DNA of 44,946 nucleotides from UBA1425 sp045537495. Lineage in GTDB: Bacteria > Bacillota > Clostridia > Oscillospirales > Acutalibacteraceae. Under the pieces are notes generated by a model. It was not told the origin of the DNA and searched no databases. It was given only the letters and a program-made list of their open reading frames with translations. The stretch lies in the NCBI GenBank assembly GCA_045537495.1, contig JAZSPN010000078.1, positions 1 to 44,946 of the forward strand. The letters run 5' to 3'. A program made the position numbers and the translations under genes. Of the stretch, positions 1 through 8,129 are shown one piece after another (position 1 is the stretch's first letter; every line of letters begins with the position of its first letter).

Positions 1-7
1 CAAGAAA

Positions 8-35
8 GGTCGCAGACCGTAAAAAGTCTGCGACC
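8..35. repeat. Perfect 10-bp inverted repeat, possible terminator
   Basis: GGTCGCAGAC (8-17) and GTCTGCGACC (26-35) form a perfect 10-bp stem with an 8-base loop. Read on the minus strand it is followed by TTTCTTG, a poor U-tract; read on the plus strand it is followed by an A-rich stretch. It may be a second, weak terminator behind the tRNA terminator. Its role is uncertain because the left neighbour is outside the window. Confidence 0.4.
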
Positions 36-57
36 AATAAAAAACTTAATTTTCAGC

Positions 58-99
58 AAAAAAGAGAGTGTTAATAACTTGAATCCGTTATTAACACTC
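58..99 (-). terminator. Rho-independent terminator of tRNA-Arg
   Basis: GAGTGTTAATAA (66-77) and TTATTAACACTC (88-99) form a 12-bp perfect stem with a 10-base loop. On the minus strand the hairpin begins 4 bases after the tRNA CCA end and is followed by TCTTTTTTG. This is a textbook intrinsic terminator. Confidence 0.85.
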
Positions 100-103
100 A
101 TAA

Positions 104-180
104 TGGCGCGCTGCAAGGGATTCGAACCCCTGACCTTTTGGTTCGTAGCCAAACACTCTATCCAACTGAGCTAGCAGCGC
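104..180 (-). tRNA. tRNA-Arg (anticodon ACG)
   Basis: Read on the minus strand, the 77-base sequence folds as a complete cloverleaf. The acceptor stem is GCGCTGC/GCAGCGC, the D-arm has AGTTGGATA, the anticodon loop is CTACGAA (anticodon ACG), the T-arm has GGTTCGAAT, and CCA is encoded at the 3' end (TGG at 104-106 on the plus strand). Anticodon ACG is normally edited to ICG to read CGU, CGC and CGA. A sigma-A-like promoter lies just upstream and a strong terminator just downstream, so it is a single-gene transcription unit. Confidence 0.96.
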
Positions 181-207
181 AATATGCTGTTTTTCAACTG
201 CCCGAAT

Positions 208-236
208 ATCATATCACAAAACATTTCAAAAAGCAA
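208..236 (-). promoter_or_regulatory. Sigma-A-type promoter of tRNA-Arg
   Basis: On the minus strand, TTGCTT (-35) is followed after 17 bases by TATGAT (-10), about 27 bases before the tRNA 5' end. It faces away from the promoter of the next gene. Confidence 0.6.
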
Positions 237-270
237 GTCTTTTTTTGATTTTTATTAAAATTTATTATGG

Positions 271-300
271 TTGCAATTCGCCCTCACTATCTGCTATACT
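271..300 (+). promoter_or_regulatory. Promoter of the metallophosphoesterase gene
   Basis: TTGCAA at 271-276 and TATACT at 295-300 are separated by 18 bases. The -10 is preceded by TGC, giving an extended -10. It ends 16 bases before the chosen ATG at 317, so the leader is very short. Confidence 0.6.
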
Positions 301-316
301 TAGTTGGGGTGTTTTT

Positions 317-1477
317 ATGAATATTTTGTATGAAAATTTCAGAATCGGTTTTGACAAATGCTTACTTTCGGCACAAAGGGCCGTTAACCGTATTTCAGGC
401 GACCGCCTGGCACGCAGTGCTTTCACGGAAAGCCTCGACATCATAAAGGCCGACACCTGTGTCCGCATCATCAGCGAGGACGAGGACAGTGTCACCATTG
501 CAAAAACCGACAAGAACGGCAATATTCTCGACGAAGGCTTCCGCATCATTTCGACATCGGATCTTCACTTCGGAGATGATCCCGATCTTCGCAACAAGTG
601 TCTTACTATGCTCATGAATCAGATTGCCGACACAAAACCCGACCTTGTTGTTCTGACGGGTGACATCATTCTCGGAAAATACCAGCACATCGATGCAATT
701 CAGTTTGCACAGTTCATGGAGAAAATCGGTATTTACTGGGCATTCGTTTTCGGAAACCACGAGGCAAGAGAGGAAAAAGGCCGTTTCAAGGAGCTTTTAA
801 TGAAATGCCAGACTCGCTTCCCCCACTGTCTTACACGGCAGGGTAAAAAAGACCTTTTCGGGCTCTGCAACTTCTGCATCAACATTTTGAAAAGCGAAAA
901 CGAGATACTCAAAACTCTCTTCATGTTTGACTCGGGCAGAGATATTCTCGACAGGGACAGAGAAAAGTACGGTGTTCCCGCCGATATGAAGGGCTACGAT
1001 TTCATCAAAAACGATCAGATGGAATGGTACAGCGACAAGCTGTCTTCTCTCGAAAAAATCTACGGCGACGTAAAATCCTTCATGTATATGCACATTCCCA
1101 TAAAGGAATACGACTATACCGTTTCTCAAAACAGTGACGGAAGCTTCTCCTTCACCGACAAATGCGAATACTTCTACGGTGCGGCTTACGAATCCGTCGG
1201 CTCATCGGGATTTAACAGCGGACTTTTCTCTCTCATCAAGGAAAAAGGAAGCACCGAAGCTGTTTTCTGCGGTCACGACCACTTAAACGGCTACTGCGTA
1301 AAATATGACGGTGTTTTCCTCGTATACAACCAGACGGGCGGCTACGAAACCTATAACCTTCTCACCAACAAGGGGATGGAAGAAAAAGACTGGATGCAGG
1401 GTGTCACCGTAACCGATATTTCCCGTGACGGCACCGTCAAAATATCCCCGAGATACAACAGTATTTACTTAAAGTAA
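317..1477 (+). CDS. Calcineurin-like metallophosphoesterase
   Basis: This is a 386-residue cytosolic phosphoesterase of the calcineurin fold. From the ATG at 317 the metal-ligand motifs are all present in order: SDLHFGD (Asp82, His84), TGDIILG (Asp116), FGNHE (Asn147, His148), MYMHIP and CGHDHLNGY near residues 340-350. About 75 residues precede the first motif, a short N-terminal extension. No signal peptide or membrane segment is seen. The reading frame is open back to 245, but that stretch contains the promoter, and GGGGTG precedes the ATG at 317, so the later start is preferred. The family includes Icc/CpdA-like and other phosphodiesterases; the substrate cannot be told from the sequence. 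It is transcribed alone, divergently from the tRNA, and followed by the guaB promoter. Confidence 0.85.
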   Translation: MNILYENFRIGFDKCLLSAQRAVNRISGDRLARSAFTESLDIIKADTCVRIISEDEDSVTIAKTDKNGNILDEGFRIISTSDLHFGDDPDLRNKCLTMLMNQIADTKPDLVVLTGDIILGKYQHIDAIQFAQFMEKIGIYWAFVFGNHEAREEKGRFKELLMKCQTRFPHCLTRQGKKDLFGLCNFCINILKSENEILKTLFMFDSGRDILDRDREKYGVPADMKGYDFIKNDQMEWYSDKLSSLEKIYGDVKSFMYMHIPIKEYDYTVSQNSDGSFSFTDKCEYFYGAAYESVGSSGFNSGLFSLIKEKGSTEAVFCGHDHLNGYCVKYDGVFLVYNQTGGYETYNLLTNKGMEEKDWMQGVTVTDISRDGTVKISPRYNSIYLK

Positions 1478-1528
1478 AATATATCAAAATTTTTCAAAAA
1501 ATTTCGGCTTTTTTCTGCACATTTCATC

Positions 1529-1557
1529 TTGAAACAGTGTTTCCGTTGTGTTATAAT
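1529..1557 (+). promoter_or_regulatory. Promoter of guaB
   Basis: TTGAAA at 1529-1534, a 17-base spacer and a perfect TATAAT at 1552-1557. The ribosome binding site AAGGAGGT is at 1583-1590, giving a leader of about 30 bases with no room for a guanine riboswitch. Confidence 0.85.
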
Positions 1558-1595
1558 GAATCAATTAATTTTTAACTCTACCAAGGAGGTACGTT

Positions 1596-3062
1596 ATGGG
1601 ATTTTGTACATTTGACAAATTTGCAAAAGAAGGATTGACTTTCGACGATGTTCTGCTTATTCCTGCCGAATCCGACATTTTGCCGAAAGAGGTAGATCTC
1701 AAAACGCGACTCGCCGGCAATATCACTCTCAACACACCCATCATGACTGCTGCCATGGATACCGTTACCGAATGCCGTATGGCAATCGCAATTGCACGTG
1801 AAGGCGGTATCGGTGTTGTTCACAAGAATCTTCCCATCGAAAGACAGGCTGAAGAGGTTGACAAGGTAAAGCGTTCGGAAAACGGCGTTATCACAAATCC
1901 TTTCTTCCTTTCTCCCGACCATTTTGTATATGAAGCAAACGAACTTATGAACCGTTACCGCATTTCGGGTGTTCCCATCTGCGAAAACGGCAAGCTTGTC
2001 GGTATTCTTACCAACAGAGATCTTCGCTTCATGACAAATTTCGACATGAAGATAAGCGAAGTCATGACAAAGGACAACCTTGTTGTTTCTCATATCGGCA
2101 CAACTCTTGCCGAAGCTCAGCAGATCCTTATGAAGCACAAGATCGAAAAGCTTCCTCTTATTGATGACGAAGGCAACCTCAAAGGTCTTATCACCATAAA
2201 AGATATCGAAAAGAGCGTACAGTATCCCAACTCCGCAAGAGATGAAAAGGGACGTCTTCTCTGTGCTGCCGCTCTCGGTGCAACAGCCGACGTTCTCGAC
2301 AGAGCTGCCGCTCTCGTAGCTTCCGAGGTTGATGCGTTCGTTCTCGACTCCGCTCACGGACACAGCAAGAATATCATGCTCGCCGTCAAGAAGGTAAAGG
2401 CAGCTTATCCCGACATTCCTCTTATCGCCGGTAACGTTGCCACTTCCGAAGCAACCAAGGCTCTCATCGAAGCAGGTGCAGATGCCGTCAAGGTCGGTAT
2501 CGGCCCCGGTTCTATCTGTACAACACGTGTCGTTGCAGGTATCGGCGTTCCTCAGATTACGGCTATCTATGATGCCGCAAACGAAGCTTATAAGCACAAC
2601 ATCCCCATCATCGCCGACGGCGGTATCAAATATTCCGGTGAAATCGTAAAGGCTCTCGCCGCAGGTGCAAACGTCGTTATGCTCGGCTCACTTGTTGCAG
2701 GCTGTGAAGAATCTCCCGGTGAAACAGAAATCTATCAGGGCAGACAGTTCAAGGTCTACCGCGGAATGGGCTCTCTCGGTGCCATGGCAAACGGCAGCAA
2801 GGACAGATACTTCCAGGAAGACAACAAGAAGCTCGTTCCCGAAGGTGTCGAAGGTCGTGTTCCCTACAAGGGACCGCTGTCCGACACGGTATTCCAGCTT
2901 CTCGGCGGTCTTCGTTCGGGTATGGGTTATTGCGGTTGCAGAAACATTGAAGAGCTCAAAGCAAATTCACGTTTCATCCGCATTACGAATGCAGGACTTA
3001 TCGAAAGCCATCCCCACGATGTTTTCATCACCAAGGAAGCTCCCAACTACTCGGCAAAATAA
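1596..3062 (+). CDS. guaB: IMP dehydrogenase
   Basis: GuaB oxidises IMP to XMP with NAD+, the first committed step of guanine nucleotide synthesis. The 488-residue length is usual for bacterial IMPDH. The N-terminal catalytic segment starts LTFDDVLLIPAES. Two CBS domains are inserted between about residues 90 and 210 (for example SGVPICENGKLVGILTNRDL). The catalytic loop GPGSICTTR places the nucleophilic cysteine at residue 308. The phosphate-binding segment IADGGIKYSG and the flap YRGMGSLGAM follow. The start is fixed by AAGGAGGT five bases upstream of the ATG. It has its own consensus promoter and terminator, so it is monocistronic. No anomalies were seen. Confidence 0.97.
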   Translation: MGFCTFDKFAKEGLTFDDVLLIPAESDILPKEVDLKTRLAGNITLNTPIMTAAMDTVTECRMAIAIAREGGIGVVHKNLPIERQAEEVDKVKRSENGVITNPFFLSPDHFVYEANELMNRYRISGVPICENGKLVGILTNRDLRFMTNFDMKISEVMTKDNLVVSHIGTTLAEAQQILMKHKIEKLPLIDDEGNLKGLITIKDIEKSVQYPNSARDEKGRLLCAAALGATADVLDRAAALVASEVDAFVLDSAHGHSKNIMLAVKKVKAAYPDIPLIAGNVATSEATKALIEAGADAVKVGIGPGSICTTRVVAGIGVPQITAIYDAANEAYKHNIPIIADGGIKYSGEIVKALAAGANVVMLGSLVAGCEESPGETEIYQGRQFKVYRGMGSLGAMANGSKDRYFQEDNKKLVPEGVEGRVPYKGPLSDTVFQLLGGLRSGMGYCGCRNIEELKANSRFIRITNAGLIESHPHDVFITKEAPNYSAK

Positions 3063-3073
3063 ATATGTTTTCG

Positions 3074-3106
3074 ACTCGCCCGAGGTTTTCGGGCGAGTTT
3101 ATTTGT
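3074..3106 (+). terminator. Terminator of guaB
   Basis: ACTCGCCCGA (3074-3083) pairs with TCGGGCGAGT (3089-3098), a 10-bp GC-rich stem with a 5-base loop, followed by TTATTTGTTT. It lies 12 bases after the guaB stop codon. Confidence 0.88.
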
Positions 3107-3134
3107 TTACAAACGCTGCTCCGTATGTTAAAAT
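3106..3134 (+). promoter_or_regulatory. Promoter of the glycosyltransferase gene
   Basis: TTTACA at 3106-3111, a 17-base spacer, and TAAAAT at 3129-3134 with a preceding TG (extended -10). It directly abuts the guaB terminator. Confidence 0.65.
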
Positions 3135-3161
3135 GTATTAATAATATTTGGTGGTGATATC

Positions 3162-4112
3162 ATGTCGGCAAAGGTAAGCGTCATAATCCCCGTCTACAAC
3201 ATAGCTTCCTACATCGGGAACTGCCTCAACAGCGTTATTTCCCAGACGTATACGAATATCGAAATTTTATGTGTCGACGACGGCAGCGACGATAACAGCG
3301 CCGATGTCATCGAATCTTTTTCGTCGGGGGACAGCCGTATCAGATACTTTCGAAAGGAAAATGCAGGTGTTTCCTCCGCACGGAATAAAGGTCTTGACTG
3401 TGCTGTCGGTGACTTCGTTTTCTTCCTTGACGGCGACGATTATATTCATCCCGAAGCCATCGCTCTTTCCGTTGAATGTGCCGAAAAAACGGGTGCCGAC
3501 ATGGTCTGCTCCCGATACACCATCACCTCTTCACTCAGCGAAAAAAGTGAATCCGTCACCGATTACCGCTGTTATGACGCCGACTTCGAAACGCTCTTCA
3601 AAAAAGGCGACAAGCTCGGTAAAAGCTCCTGCGCCAAGCTTATACGAAAAAGCGTTACCGAAAACATCCGTTTTCCCGAAGGAATTTCTGTCGGTGAGGA
3701 CGGCTGCTATATAATAAAGCTGATGAACGAAAACATAAAGGCGGTCATTCTCGACAAGGTGCTGTATTACTATTTCAAACGCGAAGGCTCTGCCACCACC
3801 TCATCTCTCGACGAAAAACGTCTTACCGTGCTTTACGCCTATGACGGTATGTGCGAATATCTCGAAAACAGCAAAAATGCCGACATAAAGGCATACTGCC
3901 TGCGAAGTGTTTTTTACAACATCAACACCCGCCGTGTTCTCTACAAAAACAGCCCGTTTAAGGAATTTGTCAATAAAGAATGCCGACGTATCGGCAAAAA
4001 GCATATCAAAGCTTTTGTTCGCGAAAGGAATATTCCCCTTCCTGTGAGGCTGTTGCATTTTTCATTTTTCAAGATTCCTTTTTTATATGCCGTTTACACA
4101 AAATTTAAATAA
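3162..4112 (+). CDS. Family 2 glycosyltransferase
   Basis: This is a 316-residue GT-A fold transferase that moves a sugar from a nucleotide-sugar donor, probably for a surface glycan. The N-terminus VSVIIPVYNIASYI is the GT2 signature; it is followed by VDDGSDDNS (nucleotide-binding aspartates, about residues 38-46), AGVSSARNKGLD, and FLDGDDYI, the DXD-type metal-binding motif. The second half has SCAKLIRKS and VGEDGCY, an acceptor-side acidic motif common in these enzymes. There is no transmembrane anchor; the basic C-terminus may associate with the membrane. A GGTGGTGAT ribosome binding site precedes the ATG. No other glycan-synthesis genes adjoin it, so donor and acceptor cannot be assigned. 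Confidence 0.88.
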   Translation: MSAKVSVIIPVYNIASYIGNCLNSVISQTYTNIEILCVDDGSDDNSADVIESFSSGDSRIRYFRKENAGVSSARNKGLDCAVGDFVFFLDGDDYIHPEAIALSVECAEKTGADMVCSRYTITSSLSEKSESVTDYRCYDADFETLFKKGDKLGKSSCAKLIRKSVTENIRFPEGISVGEDGCYIIKLMNENIKAVILDKVLYYYFKREGSATTSSLDEKRLTVLYAYDGMCEYLENSKNADIKAYCLRSVFYNINTRRVLYKNSPFKEFVNKECRRIGKKHIKAFVRERNIPLPVRLLHFSFFKIPFLYAVYTKFK

Positions 4113-4129
4113 AAATCTTTAAAGTTATA

Positions 4130-4158
4130 TTGCAAACAGACAATAATTATGATAGAAT
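4130..4158 (+). promoter_or_regulatory. Promoter of the lipase-like gene pair
   Basis: TTGCAA at 4130-4135 and TAGAAT at 4153-4158 with a 17-base spacer, about 40 bases before the chosen start. The annotated frame is open upstream through this promoter, which argues against the longer start at 4130. Confidence 0.65.
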
Positions 4159-4198
4159 TATATGGCTTTCTGAATACATTTTATTATCCGGAGAAATT

Positions 4199-5497
4199 AT
4201 GATGAATAACTCTTCTGTTTATCCGGCAATAGTCGTTCCCGGAATAGGTCAGTCAAGAACAGACCTGCTTGACGAACACGGCAATAAAATTCAAAGTGCA
4301 TGGCCTCTCGACATCGACACAAAGGCACTGCTCAAAAAGCTGGCTCCCTCGGCTGTCGGCATGATGCTTACCCGTCATGACACAGGTTTTTCAAAGGCAT
4401 TGTACCGCGCCCTCGGCGAAGCGCTTGCACCTTTAAAGTGCGGTTTCGACGGAAGGCCCGTCAACCGTCTTCGTGTTCACACGTTCGAAAACCCTCTTTC
4501 CGAGTGTACCGACGACGAAAAGCATTTTATCGGCCGCATGATTCCGTACCGATACTTCACCGATAAAATAGGCGAAAACAACCTTTATTACTACGCTTTC
4601 AATCCGTTTGGATGTGCCGAAGATACCGTAAATTCTCTTCGCAACTTTGTTGTCAGCGTTAAAGAGAGAACAGGCTCCGACAAGGTAAATCTTATCTCCA
4701 TAAGCCTCGGAGGCACCCTCGTAACTCAGTATCTCGACAAATACGGACATTTCGGCGATATAAACAAGCTTATCGGTATCGTTTCCGCTTTTGACGGAAG
4801 CACAACGATTTCCACCATTCTCGGAAACACTTTACCCACGGAAAAGTTCTGCGATCTCATCGGTGAGCTTTTCGGAAAAGGGATCGGTACGAAGGTTGCT
4901 TCGGTTTTCAACAAGCTTCCCGAGCGTCTGAAAAAGCTGTACAAGGATACCGTTTTCGACGCTTTACGCGATCACCTTCTCCTTTGCAACACCACGATGT
5001 GGGGTGCGGTGCCTTCCGGTGATTATCCGAGATTACGCGATGCTCTGCTGACATCGCAAGAGCTTTGCACCATACGTGAGTACTCCGATAAAGCTTTCTC
5101 GGTACGCAACAACTTCGAAAAGCTCTTATCCGATGCTCTGAGCAACGGCACCGAGATATACTCACTTTGCGGATACTCCCTTCCGATGTTCATATCGGGC
5201 ACCGACGACAATTCCGACGGTATCGTTCACGTCGACTCGTGCGCCATGGGCAAGGTCAGCGCTCCCATCGGGAAAGTCCTCGACAAAGAAGACGGTTCCG
5301 TCTTGTCCGATGACGGTCAGATCGACGCTTCAAAAAGTGCTCTTCCCCACAGGGTATGGTATTTCAAAAACATGGGACACGAACAGTGCGCCAAGGAAGA
5401 AAAGCTTTTGAAGCTTGCTTCCGTTCTCTTATCCGATGATTACGTCAAGGATGTTCATTCATCGGAAGAATTTCCTCAGTTTTCCGTTTGTAAATAA
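4199..5497 (+). CDS. Cytosolic lipase-like alpha/beta hydrolase (paralogue A)
   Basis: This is a 432-residue protein with no signal peptide that I read as a divergent alpha/beta hydrolase. The oxyanion-side strand is AIVVPGIGQS near the N-terminus. The presumed nucleophile elbow is NLISISLGGT, i.e. S-x-S-x-G instead of G-x-S-x-G. The acid may be in NSDGIVHVDS and the histidine in WYFKNMGHEQC near the C-terminus. The next gene is a paralogue of the same architecture but with a signal peptide: both share the PxxVxPG start, a YxYxxxxxFG block, the DGxxxxDS block and the same final motif. GGAG at 4190-4193 suits ATG 4199, or 4202 just behind it. The substrate is unknown; an ester or lipid is inferred from the fold only. 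The two genes and the phosphatase after them form one transcription unit. Confidence 0.6.
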   Translation: MMNNSSVYPAIVVPGIGQSRTDLLDEHGNKIQSAWPLDIDTKALLKKLAPSAVGMMLTRHDTGFSKALYRALGEALAPLKCGFDGRPVNRLRVHTFENPLSECTDDEKHFIGRMIPYRYFTDKIGENNLYYYAFNPFGCAEDTVNSLRNFVVSVKERTGSDKVNLISISLGGTLVTQYLDKYGHFGDINKLIGIVSAFDGSTTISTILGNTLPTEKFCDLIGELFGKGIGTKVASVFNKLPERLKKLYKDTVFDALRDHLLLCNTTMWGAVPSGDYPRLRDALLTSQELCTIREYSDKAFSVRNNFEKLLSDALSNGTEIYSLCGYSLPMFISGTDDNSDGIVHVDSCAMGKVSAPIGKVLDKEDGSVLSDDGQIDASKSALPHRVWYFKNMGHEQCAKEEKLLKLASVLLSDDYVKDVHSSEEFPQFSVCK

Positions 5498-5513
5498 TAT
5501 ATTGAAAGGACGG

Positions 5514-5532
5514 TGTGCACGTTAGCGCGTGC
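5514..5532 (+). other. Small hairpin between Shine-Dalgarno and ATG of paralogue B
   Basis: TGCACG and CGTGCA flank a 6-base loop between the AAAGGA ribosome binding site (5505-5510) and the ATG at 5539. If translation starts at the ATG, folding would bring a site 28 bases away into range. If it starts at the GTG at 5515, the hairpin lies inside the coding region. The sequence alone does not decide this. Confidence 0.35.
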
Positions 5533-7380
5533 AAAATTATGAAAAAGATGCTCAAAAAAACACTGGCCGCAATCCTCGTTCTGACAATGATTCTTTCGTT
5601 CAGTCCGATGTGCTTTGCTGCCGAGGAAGACACGGTTCTCACTGAATGCGGCGGTGACTGCGAATATGCTCCCAGCATTGTTATCCCGGGACTTTTCCAG
5701 TCGGAAAACAGAATGTACAATGATGACGGCACCGAGGTTCTCGATGCCAACGGCAGACCTCTTACTCAGCTTTTCCTCCAGGTTACTGCCGGCGACATCG
5801 TAAAGATTGTTTTCAAGGCAATCGTCCCCTTCGTTCTTTCACTTGTACTCCAGCACGATATCGGTCTTTCCAAGACGGTTGCAAGTGTTGTCGCCGACAT
5901 TTTCGGCGGTAATGCTACGGGCAACGACGGCAAGCATATCAACAACATCGATGTTATCCGCTATCCGTCAAGCCTTGCTCAGTGCACGGAAGAAGGCAAG
6001 AAGAAGATTTATAACACCGTCCCCATTGAAGACTATGCCGACATCGCCGGTGAAGATCATCTCTATTTCTTCACATACGATTCATTCGGCTCCATTTCCG
6101 CTATTGCCGATGAGCTTTACGAGTTCATCCAGACGGTAAAGAAGGAAACGGGACACGACAAAGTCAACATCGTTCCCATCAGCCAGGCAGGTACAATTTC
6201 CAACGCTCTTCTCGGTCGTTACACCGAAGAAATGGCAAAAGACCTCAACCGTGTCGTATACATCATTCCCGCTCTTGACGGTTCATGGCTCATCACGAAG
6301 ATCTTCAACGGAAAGTTTATCAAGGATGACGATATGCTCTATGCAAATCTCTTCCCCTCCCTCTTCGGCGAAAACGAACAGGGCCTCGCTTACTTTGTAA
6401 ATATCGCTCTCCGTCTTCTTTCCAAGGATATGTCATATGCCATTATCGACAGAACGGTTCAGGCTCTCGTCGACAGACTTCTTGTTAACTGCACCTGCAT
6501 CTGGGCTCTCGTTTCCGAAAGCGATTATCAGGAGCTTTACGACAAGTATCTCAAATCGGGTGAACGTGAAGCTGTCCGCAAGGAAGTGGAATTCTATCAC
6601 GATGCTCGCCTCAACCTCAAGAACAACGTCAAGTATCTTCAGGATGCCGGCGTAGAATTCTTTGATGTCATCGACTACGATTACAAATTCTATCCCCTCT
6701 TCCCCGGCTGGGACGACGTCAACGCTGACGGTATCATTCAGCTTGATTCCACCTCCTTCGGTGCAACAAGTGCTCCCGTAGGCGAAGCTCTTCCCGCGGA
6801 TTATGAAGAAGCCGGCACATACTGCACCTGCACCGACGGTCACAGCCATATATCCCCCGACGGCACCGTCGATGCTTCCACGGGCTATCTTTGCGAAACC
6901 TCCTTCTACTTCAAAGGCCAGGATCACGAAGGCACGGGACGCAACGATGTAATCATGCGTCTTGCCATTGATCTTCTTACCGATGAAAACTTTGACAGCG
7001 TTCACACATATCCCGAAAAATATCCTCAGTTCAACGTCGGCAGAGAGTCAAAAGGTCTTCGCCGCGATCTTCTTCCGAAGGCGAAAAATGTTGATACAAC
7101 CAAGCTCAGCGAAGCCGATGCCAAAGAGCTTCAGGCCGCCATCAAGGATTGTGAGGACGTCCTCGAAGAAACTGTTGTAGATATCAAAAAGTACGATGCT
7201 GCCGAGCAAAGACTCCGCGACATCCTCATCAAGATCGGTGTTATCGGTGCTCCCGTGCCTCCCTCAGAATCATCTGTAAAGTTCACTGAATTCATGAAGA
7301 AGCTCAGCGACTGGACTTATGAGCACATCGGCCCCAGAGGTTTCTCCGATGTTCTGAGATTCAAACACAGATCGTGGTGA
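5515..7380 (+). CDS. Exported lipase-like alpha/beta hydrolase (paralogue B)
   Basis: This 621-residue protein begins with a clear signal peptide (MKKMLKKTLAAILVLTMI, cleavage probably after MCFA), so it acts outside the membrane. The body matches the upstream paralogue: SIVIPGLFQS, then a hydrophobic helix QLFLQVTAGDIVKIVFKAIV, a FFTYDSFGS block, the presumed nucleophile elbow NIVPISQAGT (P-x-S-x-A, both canonical glycines replaced), NADGIIQLDS and FYFKGQDHEG with the likely histidine. It has an extra C-terminal segment of about 130 residues; LSEADAKELQAAIKDCEDVL resembles the helical FIVAR/linker type. No LPXTG or lipobox is present. Start: GTG 5515 has AAAGGA four bases upstream; ATG 5539 gives a more typical signal peptide but is far from the site. 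Substrate unknown. Confidence 0.6.
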   Translation: MHVSACKIMKKMLKKTLAAILVLTMILSFSPMCFAAEEDTVLTECGGDCEYAPSIVIPGLFQSENRMYNDDGTEVLDANGRPLTQLFLQVTAGDIVKIVFKAIVPFVLSLVLQHDIGLSKTVASVVADIFGGNATGNDGKHINNIDVIRYPSSLAQCTEEGKKKIYNTVPIEDYADIAGEDHLYFFTYDSFGSISAIADELYEFIQTVKKETGHDKVNIVPISQAGTISNALLGRYTEEMAKDLNRVVYIIPALDGSWLITKIFNGKFIKDDDMLYANLFPSLFGENEQGLAYFVNIALRLLSKDMSYAIIDRTVQALVDRLLVNCTCIWALVSESDYQELYDKYLKSGEREAVRKEVEFYHDARLNLKNNVKYLQDAGVEFFDVIDYDYKFYPLFPGWDDVNADGIIQLDSTSFGATSAPVGEALPADYEEAGTYCTCTDGHSHISPDGTVDASTGYLCETSFYFKGQDHEGTGRNDVIMRLAIDLLTDENFDSVHTYPEKYPQFNVGRESKGLRRDLLPKAKNVDTTKLSEADAKELQAAIKDCEDVLEETVVDIKKYDAAEQRLRDILIKIGVIGAPVPPSESSVKFTEFMKKLSDWTYEHIGPRGFSDVLRFKHRSW

Positions 7381-7384
7381 TAAT

Positions 7385-8029
7385 ATGGAGCTTTATATCG
7401 TAAGACACGGTCAGAGTTCTTCAAATGCGGGTTTCGGCGATCCGAACGATCCCGAGCTCACGGATCTCGGCATACGACAGGCTCAGCTTCTCGGTGATGC
7501 CTTGTCCGAAATCGAATTCGACCGTATAATCGCAAGTCCTCTTCGTCGCAGCGCAAGAACCGCTTGCGAGGTTGCTCTCCGACAGCACTCGGATATAGGC
7601 GTTGAGCTTTTACCCGAGCTTACGGAAGTCGGCACTGTCGCAAATCACCGTTGGTCCTTCCTCGACGAGTGTCCCAACGAACACTGCATTCTCGCTTCAC
7701 CCATGGAATTTCCCACCCCTCTCGGCGGTGACGGAATTCACCGCACAGAAACACGCGAAGATACCATAGAAAGGGCAAGGAAGGTTATTTCTTATCTCAG
7801 GGAAAACTCACGCGAAGACGAAAAGATTCTTCTTGCCGCCCACGGAGTTTTCAACAAATATCTTTTCTTCGCGGTTACGGGACATTTCTTCGACCAATAC
7901 ACGATGCTCTCTCAGGATAACTGCTGTATAAATCTCTGCTTACTCTATAAGGACGAGCATGGCAACGACATAACAAAAATCCGCTATCTCAACAGAACGG
8001 AACATATTCCACCTGAAATGCGGACATAA
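7385..8029 (+). CDS. Histidine phosphatase family protein
   Basis: This is a 214-residue member of branch 1 of the histidine phosphatase (phosphoglycerate mutase-like) superfamily. The catalytic RHG motif is at the N-terminus (IVRHGQSS, phosphorylated His8). IIASPLRRSARTACE supplies the second conserved arginine. The second catalytic histidine is in LLAAHGVFNK. The enzyme forms a phosphohistidine intermediate; its substrate (sugar phosphate, nucleotide or other) cannot be predicted. It starts four bases after the stop of the exported hydrolase, whose end carries the GGTGATA ribosome binding site, so the two are probably translationally coupled. It ends the plus-strand unit before a strong terminator. 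Confidence 0.85.
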   Translation: MELYIVRHGQSSSNAGFGDPNDPELTDLGIRQAQLLGDALSEIEFDRIIASPLRRSARTACEVALRQHSDIGVELLPELTEVGTVANHRWSFLDECPNEHCILASPMEFPTPLGGDGIHRTETREDTIERARKVISYLRENSREDEKILLAAHGVFNKYLFFAVTGHFFDQYTMLSQDNCCINLCLLYKDEHGNDITKIRYLNRTEHIPPEMRT

Positions 8030-8033
8030 CAAT

Positions 8034-8076
8034 CAGCCTCAATTCATGCAGATGCACGGATTGAGGCTGTTTTATT
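8034..8076 (+). terminator. Terminator of the hydrolase-phosphatase unit
   Basis: CAGCCTCAAT (8034-8043) pairs with ATTGAGGCTG (8060-8069), followed by TTTTATTATAA. The stem starts just after the phosphatase stop codon. Confidence 0.85.
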
Positions 8077-8085
8077 ATAAATACA

Positions 8086-8120
8086 GCCGATGAAAACCTT
8101 TCGGAAATCATCGGCCTTTT
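8086..8120. terminator. Second hairpin between convergent genes; likely ileS terminator
   Basis: GCCGATGA (8086-8093) pairs with TCATCGGC (8108-8115). On the plus strand it is followed by CTTTTATAT. On the minus strand, 14 bases after the ileS stop, it is followed by TGTATTTATAA. It probably works for ileS and may be bidirectional. Confidence 0.65.
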
Positions 8121-8129
8121 ATATCTGAT

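Noticed and set aside
1578..2597. 339-codon open frame on the minus strand
   Set aside because: It is a shadow of guaB, whose motifs are complete on the plus strand.
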